DNA from: Quadrisphaera sp. INWT6
GTDB lineage: Bacteria > Actinomycetota > Actinomycetes > Actinomycetales > Quadrisphaeraceae
NCBI RefSeq assembly: GCF_015390235.1
Contig: NZ_VUOH01000002.1
Span: forward strand, 372,001-436,000
DNA: 64,000 bases
Direction: 5' to 3'
Below are positions 38,934-46,579 of this stretch, one piece after another (the first letter of the stretch is position 1; each line of letters begins with the position of its first letter). Below the pieces are notes generated by a model. The model had not been told where the DNA came from and ran no database searches. It saw only the letters and a list, made by a program, of their open reading frames with translations. The position numbers and the translations under genes are program-made.

Positions 38934-38974
38934 CCGTAGACGGACCTACGGAATCACGCGATACCGTAGGTCCG
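38934..38974. promoter_or_regulatory. Candidate operator of the serine hydrolase operon
   Basis: CGGACCTACGG (38941-38951) is repeated in inverse as CCGTAGGTCCG (38964-38974) with a 12-base spacer. A third half-site CCGTAG at 38934-38939 pairs with CTACGG at 38946-38951. The sites overlap the likely -10 box and start of transcription, so a bound protein would block the promoter. The operon's own winged-helix protein is the natural candidate. Confidence 0.55.
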
Positions 38975-38980
38975 AAGCCG

Positions 38981-40012
38981 TCAGCGCCCGGCTGCCGCGA
39001 GCACGGCCTGTGGGACGGCGTTCGGGCCGCCCACCGCGACCAGGGACCGCGCCGCCGTCCCCGGCAGCAGCGACGCCGTCGCCGGGCTGAGCGCCTCTGG
39101 TGCGGTGACGAAGAGCGGGCGGCGCTGCAGCCCGGCGAGCGGGCCCGCGGCGAGGGCGTCGGGGAAGCGCACGCCGTTGGCCAGGTACCCGGAGCCGGCG
39201 GTGTCGAAGGGCAGGCCGAAGCCGCCGACGTCGCCGTCCTCCGCGGAGCTGCCCAGCTCGGGGGCGCAGGCGAGCGAGAGCAGCACCGCGGCGGTGTCGA
39301 ACCTGTCGGAGCCGCGCACGGGCAGCACCGCCATCCCGGCCGCCGCCAGCGCGTCGAGCACGCGCGACGAGATCGCTGCGGAGCCGCCGAGGGTCACCAC
39401 CTGCTCGACCCCGAGCTCCGCGAGGGTGCTGGCCGTCACCCCGGGCAGCGCGTCGCGGGCGGTCAGGAGCAGCGGCACCCTCGCGGCGAAGGCCAGCGGC
39501 CCGGCGGACAGGGCGTCGGCGGGGTTGGTGCCGCTGGCGACGACGGCGGTGCGCTGGGCCCCGCCCGGCAGCAGCGCGTAGCTCTTGGCGCTGGGGGCGG
39601 CCAGCTTCGCGGCGGCGGCTGCGGTGGCGTACCGGTCGTCGCCGGCGACCCGCACCACGCGGGCGCCGAGCGCCTCGACGGCGCGCTGCACGTCGGTGGT
39701 GATGACGGCGGTGCCGCCCATCACGTGCACGACGCGACCCGAGGACGGCAGCAGGCCGAGCAGGTCGCGCAGGACGGCCTGGGTGACGGGCGGCAGCGAC
39801 GAGCGCTGGGTCAGCACCACCGGCGCCGAGAGGTGCCCGGCGAGCGACGAGGCGGCCAGGGCGTCGATGCCGCCGGAGGCGTCCTCACCGCTGGCCAGCA
39901 GCACGCCCCCGGGGGCGCTGCCGGACGCCGTCAGCCCGCTGGCCAGCTCGCGGGCGATCAGCGCCGCCGTGGCGTAGCGGTCCTCGCCGCCGACCCTGTC
40001 CGAGCCCGCCAC
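38981..40012 (-). CDS. Cell-wall-binding repeat 2 family protein without visible signal peptide
   Basis: 343 residues from a GTG with GAGGGGG 8 bases upstream (a longer GTG frame starts at 40081). Nearly the whole protein is three type-2 cell-wall-binding repeats: AGSDRVGGEDRYATAALIAREL, VVRVAGDDRYATAAAAAKLA, LPVRGSDRFDTAAVLL, each with a VV-x-MGGT/LGGSAAIS-like and a FPDALAAGPLAG-like segment. Such repeats normally follow a signal peptide and anchor or decorate the wall. Neither start gives a signal peptide, so the true N-terminus or an upstream indel needs checking. Divergent from the DUF1800 gene. Confidence 0.8.
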   Translation of the reverse strand: MAGSDRVGGEDRYATAALIARELASGLTASGSAPGGVLLASGEDASGGIDALAASSLAGHLSAPVVLTQRSSLPPVTQAVLRDLLGLLPSSGRVVHVMGGTAVITTDVQRAVEALGARVVRVAGDDRYATAAAAAKLAAPSAKSYALLPGGAQRTAVVASGTNPADALSAGPLAFAARVPLLLTARDALPGVTASTLAELGVEQVVTLGGSAAISSRVLDALAAAGMAVLPVRGSDRFDTAAVLLSLACAPELGSSAEDGDVGGFGLPFDTAGSGYLANGVRFPDALAAGPLAGLQRRPLFVTAPEALSPATASLLPGTAARSLVAVGGPNAVPQAVLAAAGR

Positions 40013-40167
40013 GCGAGCCACCCCCTCGAGAAGAAGCTCCCCACACGTGCGGAATGTCCTGCGATCGTGGCACGCCGCCACCTAGCGTGACCCGGGAACA
40101 CACGACCCCGACCGCCCCCTCGGCGGCGGTCCACCGTGCCCGACGACCGCCCGGAGGTGACCCCGCT

Positions 40168-41652
40168 GTGGCGCTGAGCCCCCAGCTGGCGGCCCTGCAC
40201 GCGCGCATCCGGCGCCACGTCCCGGGCGCGGGACTGCCGACCCCCCTCGACGCGGCGGCGGTGCGCCACCTGGTGCGCCGGGCCACCTGGGGGGCGACCC
40301 CGGGGATGCACGAGGAGGTCGCGCGCGACCCCCGGGCCTGGTTCGACGCGCAGCTGGAGCCCTCCACCGTGGAGGACGGCGCCTGCGACGGCTACGTGGC
40401 GCGCTTCACCAAGCTGCGGCGCACCACCGCCCAGGTCAGGGCTGCCGACAGCGTCGGCAGCTACGACACGATGCACGAGCTGGGCATGGCCACTCTCGCC
40501 CGCTACACGTGGAGCCGGCGCCAGCTGTTCGAGGTCCTGTGCGACTTCTGGTCCAACCACCTCAACGTGACGAACCCCAGCACCGACGTGTGGGACAACC
40601 GCCACGACTACGACGCCTCCGTCATCCGCCGTCACGCCACGGGCTCGTTCGAGGAGATGCTCGTCGCCTCCGCGAAGCACCCCGCGATGCTGCGGTACCT
40701 CGACAACGCCTCCTCCACGAAGCAGGCGCCGAACGAGAACTACGCACGCGAGGTGATGGAGCTCCACACCGTCGGGGTGGGGGCCGGGTACGGCGAGGCC
40801 GGGGTGCGGTCCGTCGCCCGCGTGCTCACCGGCCTGACCGTCGACGACGCGACCGGCGCCTACCGCTTCGACGCCGCCCGCCACGACACCTCCGCAGCGA
40901 GCGTGCTGGGCTGGTCGACGCCCGCGCACGCCGCGGGCGAGGGCGAGGCGGTGGCGGTGCAGCTGCTCCGCCACCTCGCCCGGCACAGCGCCACGGCGGC
41001 GAACGTCGCACGCAAGCTCGTCGTCCGCTTCGTCTCCGACGACCCGCCCACCGCGCTCGTCGCCCACCTCGCCGCCGTCTACTCCGCCAACGACACCCAG
41101 GTGGTGCCGGTGCTGCGGGCCCTGTTCGCCAGCGACGAGTTCTGGGCCTCGGCCGGTGCCAAGACCCGCCGGCCGCTGGAGGGCTTCCTCGCCGCCGTCC
41201 GCGCCGTCGGCGCGACACCGGGCCCCACGGGCTGGGGCGGCATCGACGACCTGTACTGGCAGACACGGGAGATCGGTCACTGGCCGCTGGCGTGGGCGCC
41301 GCCCAACGGCTTCCCCGACGTGGCCGCAGCGTGGCGCTCGGCGGGCTCCACCATGGAGCGCTGGAACTCGACCACCACCATGACCCACGGCTGGTGGCCC
41401 ACGAAGCTGGTCCGCCCGGCCGTCACGGCCGCCCTGCCGAACCCGCTGCCGTCGACCTACGGCGGCGTCGTCGACGCCCTGGTGCAGCACTACCTCGGCC
41501 GCGGCCCCACCCCGAACGAGCGCGCCGCGCTGCTCGTCTTCACCGACCACGCCGCCGGCGACCGCGTCGCGGCGGGTGACGAGTGGGTGACCGGGCGGCT
41601 CGGCTTCGTGGTCAGCACGATCCTCAACTCCCCCGGCCACATGGAGCGATGA
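40168..41652 (+). CDS. DUF1800 family protein
   Basis: 494 residues; GTG with an excellent GGAGGTGA site 8 bases upstream. DUF1800 landmarks: AAAVRHLVRRATWGATPG near the N-terminus, MHELGMATLARYTWSRRQ, VLCDFWSNHLNV, ASAKHPAMLRYLDNASS, APNENYAREVMELHTVG, YGEAGVRSVARVLTGLT, RKLVVRFVSDDPP and WGGIDDLYWQTREIGHWPLAWAPPNGFPD. The family is always found beside DUF1501 genes, as here; function is unknown. No signal peptide is seen. A TAGCGT box at 40083 may be the promoter. Confidence 0.93.
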   Translation: MALSPQLAALHARIRRHVPGAGLPTPLDAAAVRHLVRRATWGATPGMHEEVARDPRAWFDAQLEPSTVEDGACDGYVARFTKLRRTTAQVRAADSVGSYDTMHELGMATLARYTWSRRQLFEVLCDFWSNHLNVTNPSTDVWDNRHDYDASVIRRHATGSFEEMLVASAKHPAMLRYLDNASSTKQAPNENYAREVMELHTVGVGAGYGEAGVRSVARVLTGLTVDDATGAYRFDAARHDTSAASVLGWSTPAHAAGEGEAVAVQLLRHLARHSATAANVARKLVVRFVSDDPPTALVAHLAAVYSANDTQVVPVLRALFASDEFWASAGAKTRRPLEGFLAAVRAVGATPGPTGWGGIDDLYWQTREIGHWPLAWAPPNGFPDVAAAWRSAGSTMERWNSTTTMTHGWWPTKLVRPAVTAALPNPLPSTYGGVVDALVQHYLGRGPTPNERAALLVFTDHAAGDRVAAGDEWVTGRLGFVVSTILNSPGHMER

Positions 41653-41659
41653 GCCAGCG

Positions 41660-42967
41660 ATGAGCAGCGCCCGGAGCAGCACCCCCACCGGCACGAGCTC
41701 GACGGTGGTCGCGGGCTGCGGCTGTCCAGACGCGGGCTCCGGGCTGGGCGGGCTCTCGCGCCGGTCCCTGCTCAAGGCCCTCGGGGCCGGAGCGATGACG
41801 CTGGTCGCCACCGAGGCCGTGCACACGCAGGTCGCGTTCGCCGCTCCCGGCTACACCGGGGACGTGCTCGTCGTCCTCAGCCTGCGGGGCGGCATGGACG
41901 GGCTGTCCGCCGTCGTTCCCGCGGGCGACCCCGACTACTACCGGCTGCGCCCCAGCATCGCGGTGCCGCAGTCGTCGCTGCTCGGCCTCGACGGCACCTT
42001 CGGCCTGCACCCCGCGATGGCCCCGCTGCTGCCGCTGTGGAAGGCCGGCCGGCTGGGCGCCGTCCACGGGGTGGGCATGCCGGGCGCGAGCCGCAGCCAC
42101 TTCGCCGCCATGGAGGACATGGAGCGCGCCGCCCCCGGCACCTCCCTGCGCACCGGCTGGCTCGACAGGACCCTCGGCACCCGAGCCGCCGCCGGCACGT
42201 TCCAGGCGGTGTCCATGACGGGCGCGCAGACGCCGTCGTCGCTCGCCGGGCCGTCGCCCGAGCTGACGATGAGGCGCTTGGAGGGCTTCGGCCTCGCCGG
42301 GCCGTGGGACGACGCCGAGCGCACCCGCTGGACGAAGGCCTTCACCGCACTGCACGCCGAGGGGCCGCCGACGGTGGCCGAGGCGGGGCGCACCGCACTC
42401 GCCGCGGCCGCGACGGTCGCCGGCCTCGGGTCGGTGGCCGCCGGCAGCGGCTACCCCGAGGGTGACCTGGGTGCCTCCCTGCGCGACCTCGCCCGCATGA
42501 TCAGGGCGGGTCTGGGCGTGCAGGTCGCGGCTGTCGACTACGGCGACTGGGACATGCACGCCGGCCTCGGGAGCGCCGGCGGCGGCTGGATGAAGAGCAA
42601 GCTCACCGAGCTCGCCACCGCCCTCGCCGCCTTCGACGCCGACCTCGGCCCGCGCATGAGCGGCGTCACCGTACTGACCCTGAGCGAGTTCGGGCGCCGC
42701 GCCGGGGAGAACGGCTCCGGCGGGCTCGACCACGGCCACGGCAACCTGGTGCTCGCCCTGGGGGGCGGGGTGGTCGGGGGCCGGGTGCACGGCACCTACC
42801 CCGGCCTCTCCGCGGCTGCGCTGGACGACGGGGCCGTCGCGGCCGCCACCGACTACCGCGACGTCATCGGCGAGGTGCTGCAGAAGCGCTGCGGCGCCGG
42901 CTCGCTGGCCGAGGTGTTCCCGGGCTTCAGCTCCACGGGCGCGCTGGGGGTGTTCCGCTCCCGCTGA
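41660..42967 (+). CDS. DUF1501 family protein with Tat signal
   Basis: 435 residues. A twin-arginine signal LSRRSLLKALGAGAMTLVAT lies near residues 32-51, so it is exported folded. VLVVLSLRGGMDGLSAVVPAGD, HPAMAPLLPLWKAGRLGAVHG, SRSHFAAMEDMER, VAAVDYGDWDMHAG, TVLTLSEFGRRAGENGSGGLDHGHGN are family motifs, similar in fold to alkaline-phosphatase/sulfatase-type enzymes. It starts 7 bases after the DUF1800 stop. The pair probably works together at the outer face; the reaction is unknown. Confidence 0.93.
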   Translation: MSSARSSTPTGTSSTVVAGCGCPDAGSGLGGLSRRSLLKALGAGAMTLVATEAVHTQVAFAAPGYTGDVLVVLSLRGGMDGLSAVVPAGDPDYYRLRPSIAVPQSSLLGLDGTFGLHPAMAPLLPLWKAGRLGAVHGVGMPGASRSHFAAMEDMERAAPGTSLRTGWLDRTLGTRAAAGTFQAVSMTGAQTPSSLAGPSPELTMRRLEGFGLAGPWDDAERTRWTKAFTALHAEGPPTVAEAGRTALAAAATVAGLGSVAAGSGYPEGDLGASLRDLARMIRAGLGVQVAAVDYGDWDMHAGLGSAGGGWMKSKLTELATALAAFDADLGPRMSGVTVLTLSEFGRRAGENGSGGLDHGHGNLVLALGGGVVGGRVHGTYPGLSAAALDDGAVAAATDYRDVIGEVLQKRCGAGSLAEVFPGFSSTGALGVFRSR

Positions 42968-42981
42968 CCCCCACCGCCCGG

Positions 42982-43007
42982 CCCTCCCCCGCCGCAGGAG
43001 GGGAGGG
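42982..43007. terminator. Hairpin between convergent genes
   Basis: CCCTCCCC (42982-42989) pairs with GGGGAGGG (43000-43007), just after the DUF1501 stop and touching the stop of the convergent DUF6541-like gene. Confidence 0.55.
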
Positions 43008-45302
43008 TCAGGCGCCGCAGGCCGTGATCTCGTACAGGCGGGCGCGACCCTCGCTGTCGACCAGCCGGAACCCCTCCGCCGTCGCCAGGCCCTCCAGCCC
43101 GGGGTACCTCCGGTCGCGACCGGCCTTCTCGTCGTCGCCGCCCCACAGGTACCCGGTGCCGAAGTCGAGCACGTACCCCAGGTGGAGCTCCCGCACGGCC
43201 GGGCACACCGTCGGGTCGGTCGCCGCGGCGCTCAGCCGCTCGGCGACGACGGCGCGGTCCGGGGCGGCCTCGAACTTCGAGACCATGTGGGGGAACGGCG
43301 TCGGGTGCCCGGTCAGCGCGTACACGAAGCCGGAGCCGTTCCACGGGTTGCCCGCCACCTCCACGCCCGCCGGCACCTCGGCGTCGAGCCTGTCGAGCAG
43401 GGCGCGCTCGTCGCTGTCGAGCACGTCGGACAGCTCGTGGCCCTGGGCGTCGAGGGTCCCCGGGGCCGCGGCCACCGAGTTCTCCCACAGCGCGCGGTAG
43501 GTGGCGGCGTACCCCGGCCCGCGGGCACCGGCCAGCACGACGACGACGGCGATGGCCGCACCCCCGGCGGAGGCGGTGACCCAGCGGCGGGTCGAGGCGG
43601 CCCGCACCTCGGTGGGCGCGCGGCGGCGGCCGCGCTCCCCGCGCTGCCCGCGCCGCCCCTGCTGGTCGGGCTGGGCGCGCGGCGCGGGCACCCCGGCCCG
43701 CAGCGCCGACCGCCGGCCGGTGACCGGTCCCGTCGCCGGGGCGGTGGCGTGCGCCGCCAGCACCGGCTGCGCGGGCCGGGCGGGCTGCCCGGCGAGCGAC
43801 CGGTGCAGCTGCCGCCAGGCGCGGCGCACCGCTGGCGGGACCAGGGCGACGGCGGCGCTGGCCAGCACGAGCCCGGTGATGACGGTCAGCGGCGCGATGC
43901 GGTAGGCGTCGTTGAACCAGAAGCCGGTGTAGACGCGGCTCCACGGCGCACCGACCCCCCAGGCGAGGACGAAGAGGGTCGACACCAGCAGGTGCGAGCC
44001 CGCCACCCACCGCAACCGGCGGCGGCCGAGCACCACCAGCAGACCGGCGAGCACCAGCGCTGCCGTCACCCACAGCGCCGGGCGGACCAGCTCGGTGCGG
44101 CTGAGGTGCTCGAAGAGCACCGCCTGCTTCACCGCCGCGGCCGGGCTGACCATCGGCGCCCACGGCGTCGAGGCGGCGCTGAGCACCGAGGGCATCGTCG
44201 TGGCGTACCGCCAGGCGGTGACGGCCAGAAGGGCTGCCACCACCGGCAGCACCACGGCCGGCAGCCGGACGCCCGAGCGCCACCACCCGCGCACCGTCGC
44301 CACCAGGAGCGAGACCCCCAGCGGCAGCGCCACCGCGGCCAGCGCGAACCCGCCGCTGGGCTGGGCCAGCGCCAGGCCGGGCAGAGCACCCGCGGCCACG
44401 AGCACCGCCCCTGCGCGGCGGCGCAGCCCGCGGACGCGGTCGGCGGCCGCCACGAGCAGCGCCAGCACGCCGGGCAGCAGGCTCGTGGTGAGCAGGGTCG
44501 GGTACAGCACCCCCCACTCCAGCGGCGAGACCGGCAGCGACGTGAACGCCGCCGTCAGCGCCCCCGCGGCGGCGACCGCCACCGGCCGGCGGCCCACGAC
44601 CACGCGGACCAGCCCGACGGCGCCCAGCGGCCAGACCACCAGCGCCACGACCGCGGCGGTGGCGTTGCTGGCCACGTCGACGCCCGCTCCCGTGGCCCCG
44701 GCGGCCAGCGACACGACGTCGTGCCAGCCCGCCGGGTAGAACGACGTGTCCGCGCCGGGCGAGGTGAGGCGCCCCAGGTGCAGCGAGGAGCCGTCACCGG
44801 TGTCGAGCACCCAGCGGACGGCGTTGAGGTGGAAGACCGCGTCGAAGCTCTGCGACACGGCCGTCGGGGCCCACAGGGCGGCGAGCAGCCGGTGGCCGGC
44901 GAGCACGCCGCCGGCCATGAGGCCGCCCGCGGCCGCCAGGCCCACGGCCAGGTCGCGGGGTCCCAGCCCGAGCGCACCCAGCAGGCCCACCGGCCCCGGG
45001 GCCCGGCGGCCGGACGAGCGGGCCCGGCGCGCCCCGGCGAGCGAGCCCGAGAGCACCCCGACCGGCAGGGCGCCGACGACGGCGAGCGCGGTGCCCACGG
45101 CCACGGGCAGCAGCCCCCAGCGCTGGCCGGCCACCGCGGCGGCCACGGCGGACAGCGCCACCACGCCGACCGAGAGCGCCGGCGCCGCGGCCGCCCACAG
45201 CAGGCCCTTGAGACCGGCCGCCCGGCCCACGAGGAGCCCCGGCACCAGCAGCACCGCGGCGGCGACGGCGGCCGGAGCCGCAGCGCTCCCCCACCCCGTC
45301 AC
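43008..45302 (-). CDS. DUF6541-like large membrane protein 1
   Basis: 764 residues with a dozen or more hydrophobic segments in the first 500 residues (AAVAAAVLLVPGLLVGRAAG, VGLAAAGGLMAGGVLAGHRL, SFDAVFHLNAVRWVLDTGD). Loop FWFNDAYRIAPLTVITGLVLA follows, and a C-terminal soluble domain of about 200 residues has VEVAGNPWNGSGFVYALTGHPTPFPH and LGYVLDFGTGYLWGG. The architecture is that of GT-C-like polyprenyl-sugar transferases, but the exact activity is unknown. Start GTG 45302 has a TACTCT box 6 bases upstream. A paralogue lies at 46580-48649. Confidence 0.75.
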   Translation of the reverse strand: MTGWGSAAAPAAVAAAVLLVPGLLVGRAAGLKGLLWAAAAPALSVGVVALSAVAAAVAGQRWGLLPVAVGTALAVVGALPVGVLSGSLAGARRARSSGRRAPGPVGLLGALGLGPRDLAVGLAAAGGLMAGGVLAGHRLLAALWAPTAVSQSFDAVFHLNAVRWVLDTGDGSSLHLGRLTSPGADTSFYPAGWHDVVSLAAGATGAGVDVASNATAAVVALVVWPLGAVGLVRVVVGRRPVAVAAAGALTAAFTSLPVSPLEWGVLYPTLLTTSLLPGVLALLVAAADRVRGLRRRAGAVLVAAGALPGLALAQPSGGFALAAVALPLGVSLLVATVRGWWRSGVRLPAVVLPVVAALLAVTAWRYATTMPSVLSAASTPWAPMVSPAAAVKQAVLFEHLSRTELVRPALWVTAALVLAGLLVVLGRRRLRWVAGSHLLVSTLFVLAWGVGAPWSRVYTGFWFNDAYRIAPLTVITGLVLASAAVALVPPAVRRAWRQLHRSLAGQPARPAQPVLAAHATAPATGPVTGRRSALRAGVPAPRAQPDQQGRRGQRGERGRRRAPTEVRAASTRRWVTASAGGAAIAVVVVLAGARGPGYAATYRALWENSVAAAPGTLDAQGHELSDVLDSDERALLDRLDAEVPAGVEVAGNPWNGSGFVYALTGHPTPFPHMVSKFEAAPDRAVVAERLSAAATDPTVCPAVRELHLGYVLDFGTGYLWGGDDEKAGRDRRYPGLEGLATAEGFRLVDSEGRARLYEITACGA

Positions 45303-45308
45303 CTCTCG

Positions 45309-45314
45309 AGAGTA
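45309..45314 (-). promoter_or_regulatory. Leaderless -10 box (TACTCT)
   Basis: Minus-strand TACTCT, 6 bases, then GTG at 45302. Confidence 0.45.
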
Positions 45315-45354
45315 GGGACGCGCCCACCCCCGCGGGCCCGAACGCGCGCAGCGG

Positions 45355-46407
45355 TCAGCCGCAGGCCAGCGCGACCTGCCGCGCCAGCCACGGCTGCACG
45401 CCGCTGACGGGGTCGGAGCCGCCGCTGGAGCGACCCAGCGTGGTGGTCCCGCCCTGGGCGTCGCGGGCCTGCAGGTCGAGCCAGCTGAGGGAGCCGTCGC
45501 CCACGACGTCGCAGTCGGGGTCGACCCGCAGGTCGGTCACCGCGGTCTCGCCCGGGCCGAGCGAGCGGGGCAGGGGCGGGTCGGCGGTGGCCCCGAGCCC
45601 GTCGGAGCCGTCCAGCACCAGCTGCACGGCAGATCCCAGCGCCGGGACGGTGGTGGTGACCCGCAGCGCGCCGTCGTCCTTCCACAGCCACCCCGTCTGC
45701 GGCTCCAGCAGCGCGGTGCCGCCGCACTCACCGGCGATCTGCTCCTCGAGCGCGCGGGCGATCCCGGCGAGCACGGGCAGGCGCACGTCGACGGCGCCCG
45801 CGGCCCCGGTGCCACCGGTGCCGTCGCCGCCGGGGCGGACCGACGCGAGGACGGCCGTGGGGCCCGCCGCCGCGGTGTCCGGGGCCAGCCCGACGGCGGA
45901 GCAGTCGACGGCGACCTCCAGGGGCGCGGCCACCACCTCGCCCGCGGCCACCTGCACCTCGTCGGGCGGCGTGGTGGTGCCCTGGTGGGGCGTGGTGAGC
46001 CCCTGCAGACGCACGGCCACCGCCTGCTCGCCGTGGTTCACGAGGACCAGCCGCAGCTCGGCCCGCAGCTGGCCGGACCGCAGCCCCTGCCCGGCGACGA
46101 ACGCCTGGCCCACGGTCAGCGCCTGCTCGACGGCGGTCCGCTCGTCGCGGGCCTCGCGGTGGGCGCTGCCCGCGAGCGCCCCCGCCCCGCCGGCCAGGAG
46201 GGCGACGACGACGACGGCGGCCGGCCCCCGCGCCCAGGCCGGGACCCGCTCGGGCCAGGCCCCCAGCACCCGGGCTGCGCCGCGCCCGCGCGCAGTGGCG
46301 GTCTCGCGCGGGCCCGCAGCGGCGGCGTCGGTGGTGTCGTCGGCGTCGTCGGCAGGGGCGTCGAGGTCGTCGAGGTCGACGGAGTCGTCGGCGTCCTCGC
46401 TGGCCAT
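45355..46407 (-). CDS. Anchored protein with acidic N-terminus, unknown function
   Basis: 350 residues. An acidic cytosolic head (SEDADDSVDLDDLDAPADD), one helix GPAAVVVVALLAGGAGALAG near residue 75, then a beta-rich external part with cysteines (VAVDCSAVG, AGECGGT, DPDCDVVG, ALACG) that may pair. LRAELRLVLVNHGEQAVAVRLQG and LGPGETAVTDLRVDPDC look like two Ig-like strands sets. No family recognised. It lies between the two DUF6541-like genes. ATG is preceded by TACAGT and 6 bases. Confidence 0.75.
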   Translation of the reverse strand: MASEDADDSVDLDDLDAPADDADDTTDAAAAGPRETATARGRGAARVLGAWPERVPAWARGPAAVVVVALLAGGAGALAGSAHREARDERTAVEQALTVGQAFVAGQGLRSGQLRAELRLVLVNHGEQAVAVRLQGLTTPHQGTTTPPDEVQVAAGEVVAAPLEVAVDCSAVGLAPDTAAAGPTAVLASVRPGGDGTGGTGAAGAVDVRLPVLAGIARALEEQIAGECGGTALLEPQTGWLWKDDGALRVTTTVPALGSAVQLVLDGSDGLGATADPPLPRSLGPGETAVTDLRVDPDCDVVGDGSLSWLDLQARDAQGGTTTLGRSSGGSDPVSGVQPWLARQVALACG

Positions 46408-46413
46408 GGCCGG

Positions 46414-46419
46414 ACTGTA
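46414..46419 (-). promoter_or_regulatory. Leaderless -10 box (TACAGT)
   Basis: Minus-strand TACAGT, then CCGGCC, then ATG at 46407. Confidence 0.5.
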
Positions 46420-46579
46420 GGCACCCCAGGTGAACAGCCGGGTCAGCCGGCGCGGGGCGTCCGGGGCCCGTCCGCGGTCCGCCCCCGCAGCGATCACGGG
46501 GTCCCGGTCGCCGATCACGGGGTTCCAGCGACGGGTGCTGGGCGAACGACCCCGGGAGTCCGTGATCGCGGCGAGGGGG

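Noticed and set aside
38981..40081. Start at GTG 40081 for the wall-binding-repeat protein
   Set aside because: The added residues (AACHDRRTFRTCGELL) do not make a signal peptide, and GTG 40012 has a better ribosome site. Not fully excluded.
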